Below are positions 33,601 to 45,600 of a DNA stretch of 64,000 nucleotides, piece by piece (within the stretch, counting starts at the first letter, position 1; the number at the start of each line of letters is the position of its first letter). The translations under genes were made by a program, and so were the position numbers. The stretch is taken from assembly GCF_037975245.1 (NCBI RefSeq), contig NC_092581.1, positions 5,485,501-5,549,500 of the forward strand, given 5' to 3'. The notes under the pieces are model-generated. The model had not been told where the DNA came from. It searched no databases and saw nothing but the letters and a program-made list of their open reading frames with translations. The DNA is from Apostichopus japonicus (lineage: Eukaryota > Echinodermata > Holothuroidea > Aspidochirotida > Stichopodidae).

Positions 33601-36600
33601 CGTTGTGTCCTTGGGCAAGATGCTTTATCTCAATTGCCTCTCTCCACCCAGAGGTTAAATGGGTACCTGTGAGGTAACTTGCATTGGGTGCAGTATATAA
33701 CTGCTGCAGACTGGAGAGATTGTCTCTGGGACAGGTTATCATTGACCAGGGGTTATATAACGTCTGTAAAGCGCTTTGAGACCTATCGCTGGTGTAAAGC
33801 GCAATATAAAAATCAAATATTATTTATTATTATTATGTATACACTGTGAGACACTTGTGTGGCTTAACGTATCACAGATATACCTCCGATTAAATGACTA
33901 GGTGTGTCCACTTTATAAATGCTGCCATTATTGTCGCTTGTTGCAGAAGTCTAAACTCTCTGCACAGCAAAAAGCAAAGATGGAATCCTTCATTGCGATC
34001 GTGCAACTTAAAGGTTACGAATCGTTGCCACACAACAAGATAGAAGGTTATGACTGGTTGCCATGGTGATGCCATGTATCATTTGAAACAAAGTTTCACG
34101 GGCAATGTGACTCACAGAAAGCAAACTTTGGCTGCAAAAGCAACATGGTTGAGTCTACATCTGTAACTTTCATATTAATAACCCCATAAAATAAATCTCT
34201 GTTAATATACAAATTTTACGAGTAAAGAGTAAACACACAGATCTACTGTATTTCTAACAGAGGTGAAATTTTGTTGTGATATCACAACATGACAACAGGG
34301 TATCATAGTAACCGTTTAGAACCACTTCATTCATTTAGACTCAAATCATTTTCAAAGATTTCCTCTTCATCCGAATTGTATCAATTTGTGGAACTTTCTA
34401 ACAGCAATGTATCTTTGTTCAGGGCAAGAGATTAAACCAACAATAAATTGGTAGAAAAATACAAATATTAACGAGCTGATACCAACCAATCCTAAAAAGA
34501 TGGCTGCACGGCTCAGTTGGTACAGCAAGGGATTTGAAATAGTGAAGTCACTGGTCCTAACCCCACTCCTCAAGCAGCCTAAGTTTAGCTACTTAAATTA
34601 GTTTGAATGGGTATATTTCAGGTCACTGATATATAATTCACTAATCGGTTTTAGTTTGACTATCTGCTTCCAATACTTTTGACTTTTCCAAGTTTACAAA
34701 TTACTCACTTCAACTTGCAGGACATTTTTTTACCAAAGCATTTTACGACCATTAGGATGGTGGATAACTTAATATTACCTTTACATTTCATGACAACTCT
34801 ACCGTTTCTGTGACCATGAGAGAAGGAGGTTAATGGCTAATTTCTGCAACTTAACATGACTTTCCCATTATTTCTATGACCATGGGAATGGTGGCTAATT
34901 GGGTGTTACCTTCAACTTTGAAAGACTTCTCACATGACTTTTGTAACCACGAGAATGCTTGGCAACTGCGGAACAATTGCATGACTTTTTGCATGGTTTC
35001 TGTGTCATCATGAGAAATGTGGATAATACTCACTTGCTGGTGGCAGACATACAAAGTTCCGCAGTTTGAATGGATCTGGTATGTAGCCTTTGATGGATGG
35101 TGATAGCCGATCCTGGACGAAGCTCCGTAGTCTAGTGGGGAGGGGAAGTTTAATAATGGAGGGTTCTACGGTAACCTGGTTAAGTATGGTCTCTCGACAT
35201 AGCACCTGGAGGGAAGCGACGCCCTTAAATATCCAAGCGCTATGAAGGATCGAGCCACAGGCCACGAAGAGTCTAAGGTCGTTATGTCCCCAAGCTAGAG
35301 CGGACAAAGGTTGCTATGGAGAAAAAGAAAGACAAACGAGTCAGCTCAGATTAGTTGAATTACAAGGAGTTGTAAAAAAAAAACAGTCTGAAATTGAAAT
35401 TCTACAGCACTTATGATCCATATATGAATTTCTTCAGAGTTCATGCTAGTGACAAGGTTTTCTTCCTAGAGTGTTCACTACACCTGTCTAATTAACGCTC
35501 ATAACAATAGAGATGTTAATTAGCCAAGCTGAAGAAGACTTCAGGGATTTGACAATCAGACTAATCATAATCTCAAGTAAGGAGTTCAATTTATGGTCAA
35601 TTAACGGACAGATATGTTTGCCAGTATTCTGTCATCTTTGTTCAAGCCTCAGTGATCGTCGAATGTCAAAGACAAACAATATAACAATTTCTAACTCAGC
35701 CTTTACTTACTAGAAACGAAAAAACTAATCTTTGGGTTTCTATCAGCTCACTTTGGGGGATAAAACAGGCATGTAGTAATCTTGGAATAAGAAACAGCCT
35801 ACAGGATATTTATAATTGCATTGCATGTTGACTACTGTATGTAACACTTTGGTGACACTTGTAAACTTGACTTTTATTAAAGGAAAAGATAAAGTACATG
35901 CCAACATAACCTGTTTCTTTAATCCATCAAAAATGGCATCGGGAACGGATATTACGATGTATCTAATCATATTTTAATATTACATGGTTTAGAAAGATGA
36001 AGCCCCGATGCAAAAAGTAACATTAACTCTGTGCAGAAGCGATGTTTAGTGTAGATACAGAAGTAGATATCTGCTTATATTTTCAGCTGCAGGGAACATT
36101 CCATAAAAATATGTAAAAAAGATTTACCTTCCACTAATAGTCTAATCTTTCTCTGAACAGAATGTACTGTACATATGTACTGCACTGTAAGTACATACTG
36201 TACATATATGATATTGCTCCCTTGTTTCTTTATGTGCTACATACTGTACAAAGTTAATCCCTCACAGTGATACTGGTGCATACTGTACAAAGTTAATCCC
36301 TCACAGTGATACTGGTGCTCAAACACCTAGTAGTTAGCATAGTACAGTAAGCTAGGCAGCAGGAGTCACCTCGAGGATTCTTGATAATATTTTAAACTCC
36401 TTTAGAAAACGATATATGGTGTAGCCTCTTGAAATACAGGTAGACATTCAAATGATCCTTACTGACAGGTAAATATATATATACCTGATGTTCTGCTGAA
36501 TACCTGATGTTCTGCCGTACATATTAATATATATTTATATATACCTGATGTTCTGCTGTACATACTAATATATATACCTGATGTTCTGCTGAATACCTGA

Positions 36601-39600
36601 TGTTCTGCCGTACATATTAATATATATTTATATATACCTGATGTTCTGCTGTACATACTAATATATATATACCTGATGTTCTGCTGTACATACTCATATA
36701 TATACCTGATGTTCTACTGTACATATTAATGTATATACCTGATGTTCTGCTGTGCATATATTAATATATATATATACCTGATGTTCTGATGTACATACTA
36801 TTATTTACACCTGATGTTCTGCTGTACATATTAATGTATATACCTGTTGCTCTGCTGTACATACTAATATATATATACCTGATGTTCTGCTGTACATACT
36901 CATATATATACCTGATGTTCTACTGTACATATTAATATATATATACTTGATGTTCTGCACTGCGCATATTAATGTATATATACCTGATGTTCTGCTGTAC
37001 ATATTAATATATATACCTGATGTTCTGCTGTACATACTAATATATATACCTGATGTTCTGCTGTGCATATTAATATATATATACCTGATGTTCTGCTGTA
37101 CATACTAATATATATACCTGATGTTCTGCTGTGCATATTAATATATATATACCTGATGTTCTGCTGTACATATTAATATATATACCTGATGTTCTGCTGT
37201 ACATACTAATATATATACCTGATGTTCTGCTGTGCATATTAATATATATATACCTGATGTTCTGCTGTACATACTAATATATATACCTGATGTTCTGCTG
37301 TGCATATTAATATATATATACCTGATGTTCTGCTGTACATACTAATATATATACCTGATGTTCTGCACTGCGCATATTAATGTATATATACCTGATGTTC
37401 TGCTGTGCATATTAATGTATATACCTGATGTTCTGCTATACATATTAATATATACCTGATGTTCTGCTGTACAAACTAATATATGTTTTGCTGTGCATAT
37501 TAATATACACAAATAAACCTGATGTTCTGCTGTGCTGTTAATATAAACAAATAAATATTTATATATATATACCTGTTCTGCTGTACATACTAATATATAT
37601 ACCTGATGTTCTGCTGTATATATATACCTGATGTTCTGCTGTACATACTCATATATATACCTGATGTTCTGCTGTACATATTAATATATATACCTGATGT
37701 TCTGCTGTGCATATTAATATAAACAAATATGCCTGATGTTCTGTTGTACATATTAATGCAAAAATTAAATATGAAAGACAAAAAAGGTTAACCATTAAGA
37801 GTCTGATCTCTCCAAAGATCATGTTAAAGCATACTGTACATTCAGTATAATACAGTCTCAGCCAAATGGGAAACCAAATGTATTGCTTGGTTGGAAGTAT
37901 CTTCATGTGCATAAAATGTAGACATGCACTTTTACAGTAATAAGTTCACGAGTATTGCTTCAATCTAACTATACGTGCAGATTAGTACACGTATCTGACT
38001 CATCTGCGACCATGATCGAGAAATAAAACAGTTGCCCAGATGTTACTTTTAGTAACTATCATATCTACTTGAATACAGCCCTCGTCAGTGCTTGACATAA
38101 GAGTTTAGAGGTCACAGGACTTCATAAGCCTTGTTCACATTTGAGAACTACAAGGAGACTCTTATACCACTAAGAAAATCAACTTGGTACTAGTGTGACC
38201 CACCACTTGGGTGGGGGGGGGGATGACACAACACAAAATCTCTAATTAATTGCCCTAGTCACTTCTGCATACAAAAGGACTGGTCAAGTGTAAAGGCGGG
38301 CTCCCACAATGAGATAATTTTCTGTAAATATTCAGATTTACTCAGGTTTTTTAGTACCTACCTCTGATGGAATATTGAGTGTGAATCGTAAGTGTCCTGA
38401 GTTATCATAAAATTTAACAGCACTGTTGCATTCCACCACCTGAGTACCACCGATGGCTAAGAAGACACCACAGCTACTCCATTCCATTTTAATATCTGTA
38501 AGGGAAATAGAATTAATACAGACTATTAGGATAATAATATTGCAAGGAGCCCCAGTGGCGGCGGAAGCGGGGGGGGGGGGCTTGGGGGGGCTCAGCCCCC
38601 CAAGGAAAAAGTTGAGGGGGCAAATGCATGATAAGCCCCCCCACTATTTATTTAATTAATTATTTAATTATTGCATTTAATTGCAAGTAGTAATTTACTA
38701 CACTCAAAAACGTCTTTGCGAGTACACTACGAGTAATAGCTACTCTCTTAAAACACCATCGAATATACAAATTACAATGTTTTTACAGATTTTTACGTGC
38801 AATCTGAGAAATTGCAGGCTTGAGACCCATATTTTAGGGCTAGGTATTCGCAGCATAAAACACTCGGGAAGTGCCGTTTCCGGCCATCTGGGGGTTTGAA
38901 AAACCCAAAATTTTCTTGTATGCTCCTCGCCAACCGATGGTGGCGCTCCGCTTAGATAGTCTCCACACATTAGCCCCCCCCCCAATAATTTTCCCGTTCC
39001 GCCACGCCTGAGGAGCCCTGACGCCAGAGAGACTGGGAAGGGAGGCCATGTCCTCCTCTGTCCCCCAATAATGTTCACATCTTAATTTTTTCATGCACAT
39101 TCATTTCTGTACTTGTAAACAAAACCATCAATTTTTTGTTACATCCATGAGATTATGCAGGTGTTTACGAAACACGTATGAAACACAAAAAAACGCTGAG
39201 GCACGATCAATTGAAAAATATTAACAATAAAAATTTTTTTTTTAAATGTCAGTTTCAAATCTGATGTAACAACCCTGTTGATTATTTATGCCCACACACA
39301 TAATTATAATAAATACGACTGCTTGCTTTTATGTCTAGTTTGTCTGTTGAAGTAATCATAGAACTGTTAGACAAATCGTAAAATAACTGAATGGTGAACA
39401 CATATACAAGATACATACAGCTTCTATACAAACAAATGCTTGAAATACTGCACAGACAGTGTGTACATGTTGTATTATTTACATGGACTAAACCTTAATA
39501 AGTATACAAAGTAATATGCATTATGTAGGGCAAGAGGAAGAAGAAACAGGGACAAAAGGAGAGAGTGGAGGCAGGGGAAGGGAGTGAAAGGGAGAGAAAG

Positions 39601-42600
39601 TGAGGGGAAGGAAAGGGAGGGGAGGGCAAGGTAGGGGAGGGGAGGGGAAGGGAGAGCAAGGGAGGGGAAGGGAAGGGAGGCAAAGGGGGGAAGGGAGGGA
39701 AAGGTAAGGGAAGGTAGGGAAAGGTAAGGAAAGGTAAGGGAAGGGAGGGAAAGAAAGGTAGGGGAAGGGCGGGGAAGGAAAGGGAGGGTAGGAAAAGGGA
39801 GGGGAAGGGAGGGGAAGGGAGGGGTAGGGAGGGGAAGGGGGGGCAAAGGGAGGGCAAGGGAGGGGAAGGGAAGGGAGGCAAAGGGAGGGGAGTAAAAGGA
39901 GGCGAGGAAAGGGAGGGGAGGAAAAGGGAGGGGAAGGGAGGGGTAGGGAGGGGAAGGGGGCAAAGGGAGGGCAAGGGAGGGCAAGGGAAGGGAGGCAAAG
40001 GGGGGGGGAAGGGAGGGAAAGGTAAGGGAAGGTAGGGAAAGGTAAGGAAAGGTAAGGGAAGGAAGGGAAAGAAAAGCAGGGGAAGGGCGGGGAAGGAAAG
40101 GGAGAGAAGGAAAAGGGAGGGGAAGGGAGAGGAAGGTAGGGGAAGAGAGGGGAAGAGAGGGGAAGGGAGGGGAAGGGAGGGGAAGGTAGGCAAAAGGAGA
40201 AATTTCACTTACACTTCATACAATGTTATTGCACTAACAACCCACGGAAGCCTTTAAAACATATATCTTATTGAGACATCAAGTTCAGCTAGCTTTGAGC
40301 AATATCACAAAGGCAGCTTACAGCATGTTAGCCTTGGCTCTGTGTATGACGTGCGTGTTGAAATATCCAGTATTATCTGCGGTTTGGGTTTTTACAGACA
40401 AAACTGAGTTTTAATGGAATTAATTTGATAGTTCAGTGACTATACTTGGAATCAGGACTGCCATTATCATCAACTAGAATACTGAACTCACACATCGCTG
40501 CAAAACAATAAAGCAACTACAGTAGCAAGAACAATACTTTAACTTCAAATGCATTTATAAGTACAAGGAACTTATGATGACTCCACTTGACACGATTAAA
40601 ACCCAGTTGGGAAACAGTGTAAACAATGAACATATACTGAAAGAGATATTGATAGTATTAGTTACCACCTATTGTGGTAAATTGATACGGATCATATAAA
40701 CATATATCGAAACAAGCTATTCTTCTTTCCATTTGACTTTACCTTAGTACATACTTTACGTATGACTACATTTATGACTCATTTCCACAATAACATTTGA
40801 AATGTCAAGTCAGCCACTTCCATTTCTTCCACACAATACATGTAAACTATGAGGCAATTTCTATTAATACAAAGGGCATTACTTAACATGTGAGTGTGAC
40901 ATTGCACTATTTTTAAATGTCAGCAATGAAAACAGTCCAAATGACAATAACTTTTCAAGAAATACTGTATTCTGTGGAGAAATGTTTGTTGCTTCAGCAA
41001 CACCATTGTTAATATAACCAATAAATTGTTGAGTTCCAAACCTTTAAAATAGAGCCAGTATACAATTCTACATAATACATTTACTGTATACTCATTATAC
41101 ATTACACATATTATACATTATACAGTACATACGTTATACTTTATATTATACATTACACAATTAGAAACACATTGTACTTTTATATTCATTACACATAATA
41201 TACATTATACAATTATATTATACGTTATATTATACACTATACAATTAGAAATACATTGTACTTTTATATTATACATTACACATATTATACATTATCCAAT
41301 TATATTATACTTTATGTTATACATTACACATATTATACATTATACAATTACAAATACATTATACATTTAAAAAAATTCTACATAATACATTTATACCCAT
41401 TATACATACTAAATAATACATTATATTATATATTACACATATTGTACATTATAAAATTATTAATACATTATATATTATATAAAGTATAATGTATTTATAA
41501 CTGTATAATTTGCAATTTGTATAATGTGTAATATAATGTATAATTTATAAATAATTGTATCATGTATAATATGTATAATGGGTATTGCAGATTACTAGCT
41601 TGATCTCAGTATATTACCTAAGATTACAGTCACAGAGAAGAGTGTGAGAATAGAAACATGTGAGACTAATTTGAAGTATCTATACTGTAATGCATGGTTT
41701 ATGTGATTGAGAATCAGTCCTTATGCTGCATACTACAATCCTATCTCTGTGTTAATACTTCACATGTATGTACAGGTTTATAACATAAGATTACAGCCAC
41801 AGAGAAGAGTGTGAGAATAGAAACATGTGAGACTAATTTGAAGTATCTATACTGTAATGCATGGTTTATGTGATTGAGAATCAGTCCTTATGCTGCATAC
41901 TACAATCCTATCTCTGTGTTAATACTTCACATGTATGTACAGGTTTATAACATAAGATTACAGCCACAGAGAAGAGTGTGAGAATAGAAACATGTGAGAC
42001 TAATTTGAAGTATCTATACTGTAATGCATGGTTTATGTGATTGAGAATCAGTCCTTATGCTGCATACTACAATCCTATCTCTGTGTTAATACTTCACATG
42101 TATGTACAGGTTTATAACCTAAGATTACAGCCACAGGGAAGAGTGTGAGAATAGAAACATGTGAGACTTGTTTGTAGTATCTATGTAATGCTTGGTTTAT
42201 GTGATTGATAATCAGTTCTTATGCTGCATACTACAATCCTATCTCTGTGTTAATACTTCACATGTATGTACAGGTTTATAACATAAGATTACAGCCACAG
42301 AGAAGAGTGTGAGAATAGAAACATGTGAGACTTGTTTGTAGTATCTATACTGTAATGCATGGTTTATGTGATTGATAATCAGTTCTTATGCTGCATACTA
42401 CAATCCTATCTCTGTGTTAATACTTCACATGTATGTACAGGTTTATAACATAAGATTACAGCCACAGAGAAGAGTGTGAGAATAGAAGCATGTGAGACTT
42501 GTTTGAAGTATCTTTACTGTAATGCATGGTTTATGTGATTGAGAATCAGTCCATATGCTGCATACTACTGTACAATCCTATCTCTGTGTTAATAATTCAC

Positions 42601-45600
42601 ATGAACAGGGTTTATTACCGTAACATTACCCAGAGGGCTGCTATGTACAGGGATTCAGTATAATCAGTCAATGTCAAAAACATGCCGCAAAACAACCTTA
42701 CAAATTGGGGTACTCTGTGACTTAATTTGCATCCATTTAATACAAATTATGACCTTGATGGAAGGCCTGATGAAAGGTTTCATCTAACAAAGAAGTAGAA
42801 TAAAGCTGAATCCAGGCCAGCCTGCATTGCAATTTCTTGTCAAACCCTTCAACTGCTTTTAAGAATTCTACTTGTAAATGCCGGATGGATTTCTTTTTTC
42901 TTTTTCTTTCTTCTTCTTCTATCTTTTTCTCTTTCATGACAGAGTAGTTTGGAAAAGATTTAAACTATCTCTGTGTTAATACTTCACATGTATGTACAGG
43001 TTTATAACATAAGATTACAGTCACAGAGAAGAGTGTGAGAATAGAAACATGTGAGACTTGTTTGTAGTACAGTATCTACATACTGTTTTGTCTGGTTTAT
43101 GTGATTGAGAATCAGTCCTTATGCTGCATACTACAATCCTATCTCTGTGTTCATACTGTTCATGTACAGTATGTACAGGTTTATAACATAAGATTACAGT
43201 CACAGAGAAGAGTGTGAGAATAGAAACATGTGAGACTTGTTTGAAGTACAGTATCTACATACTGTTTTGTCTGGTTTATGTGATTGAGAATCAGTCCTTA
43301 TTCTGCATACTACAATCCTATCTCTGTGTTCATACTGTTCATGTACAGTATGTACAGGTTTATAACATAAGATTACAGTCACAGAGAAGAGTGTGAGAAT
43401 AGAAGCATGTGAGACTTATTTGCAGTCTATATATACTGTAATGCATGGTTTATGTGATTGAGAATCAGTCCTTATTCTGCATACTACTGTACAATCCTAT
43501 CTCTGTGTTAATAATTCACATGAACAGGGTTTATTACCGTAACATTACCCAGAGGGCTGCTATGTACAGGGATTCAGTATAATCAGTCAATGTCAAAAAC
43601 ATGCCGCAAAACAACCTTACAAATTGGGGTACTCTGTGACTTAATTTGCATCCATTTAATACAAATTATGACCTTGATGGAAGGCCTGATGAAAGGTTTC
43701 ATCTAACAAAGAAGTAGAATAAAGCTGAATCCAGGCCAGCCTGCATTGCAATTTCTTGTCAAACCCTTCAACTGCTTTTAAGAATTCTACTTGTAAATGC
43801 CGGATGGCTTTCTTTTCTTTTCTTTCTTCTTCTTCTATCTTTTTCTCTTTCATGACGGAGTAGTTTGGAAAAGATTTAAACAAGATCCAGCTCAAACATC
43901 GCAAATTTAAGGCAGATTTCTGCAGATGATGTGGTACAGTATGACAAGCGGTGGATTTTTATATACTAAATTGCAAGTACATCTGGGTATAGTCAAAGCT
44001 GATTGGTGAATATTATAGTGTAGAATAATATTAAGCGGTGATCTCGCTTGGCAGATGGAACAACATACCATTCAATACTCAGTAGTTGAAACAAGTGACT
44101 TAACCTTGATCCAAAGATTCTGAAACAGCTTTTATGCTTTATTTTGGTCAAATTTTCCAACTTACTAGATAAAAAAATCCTGTCATAACATTTACAAAAC
44201 ATGATGGCATTATAAAAAATACCCGAACAATTCTGACAAGCTATTTGCATGAAATTAAAACGCTCAATATAAAATAGTGTCTATGCTAGAAAAATTTAAG
44301 ACTCTGAACACGGCCAATAATTTCTCCAAAGTAATCTTCATTTGATAAACAAAGTCTAGAAACTTGTGTATCTAAGATTGGTTATTTGCAATCTTAACAA
44401 TAGAGCAATAAGTTTGTTAAAATTGCAGACCTAACACAAACAGATGGCTATATCATTTGGTTTTGTAGTACAGAACACTTTCTTTATCTTATCCTTCTGT
44501 ATTTCATATTCTGGATCTTACATTGTATATTATATAGGGCAGGTTGTTACCAAGACAATGAGATGTGCATTTATTATCTACATACAGATAACAGTGGGAT
44601 ACAGGGCCTCCTCCCCATTAATATTGGGCCCCTATCACTTCAAAAGCTTTGATACAGGCCCCCTCTCAATACTACTACTTGGCCTCATCACCTGATAGGA
44701 GGTATGAAGTCTGAAAGGTCTTTAATGATAAGCCATTAACCAAATGAATCATTGATGTGCAAATATAGATGACTGTTCCAAGCCCAAAGGACTAACGTGT
44801 AAGAAAATCTAGTTGAAAACTAGATGGAGAAACCTGGGGACTGGCATTACAAGTTATAGTATAAATGAACTGTTAATGTATGATTCTGTAGAACACATCA
44901 AATCAAAGTTCACAGAGGTTGCCTGAAGAATCTCAAGCCGCCTCTAAGTATTATCTGATCAATAAGAATACCTTTCACAACACCAAACACCAGAGGCAGA
45001 TGAACAAAGAAGTATTAAGTCTTGGAAGAAATAAAACAAAGGCAACTAGATGGTAAGTTCTTCTGCTACCCTTGATGTGTGCACTAAATATGGAGTAATC
45101 GCTACAGTTAGTTACTACAGTTATTAGATTTATTTGTGGAGCAAATAAAATCCTTGACAAAGGCCCGCTTTAGTCTTCCTGCTCACTGCTGGTAAGACCA
45201 ATGACCTTTTAGGAAGCATTTTATTGAGTGCAGCAAACCCATTTTCTCACGTTTCCACGTTAACATGCATACTATCAAAGTGACTATCACACAGATACAC
45301 ATACACCAATACACGCATTCCCCAACACATCTGTCATCATATGTGTATGGTTTACATGGATACCCTTTTCACTTTAACGACTTAATTAGATTTTGCTAAA
45401 CCGCACACTTAACAAGCCCAACATCTTTGTTTAAAATCAATACTGAAGCCATACAAGACGACACAGCTACAACAACACACTACTTCTAAATGTACCAGGG
45501 GGATCATTATATCATCACTAGATAATTAAAAACAAAATAGTTTACATATTAAATACATTTATTTTAGCTGACTTTCTTCCTCCCTGGCTTATCAATCTTG

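Noticed and set aside
36468-37755. CRISPR-like array
   Set aside because: Spacers are just variable TA runs rather than unique sequence, and the context is an animal intron.
39475-40208. 237- and 169-codon Pro/Leu/Ser-rich minus frames
   Set aside because: Produced by a polypurine/polypyrimidine tract that lacks stops on one strand.
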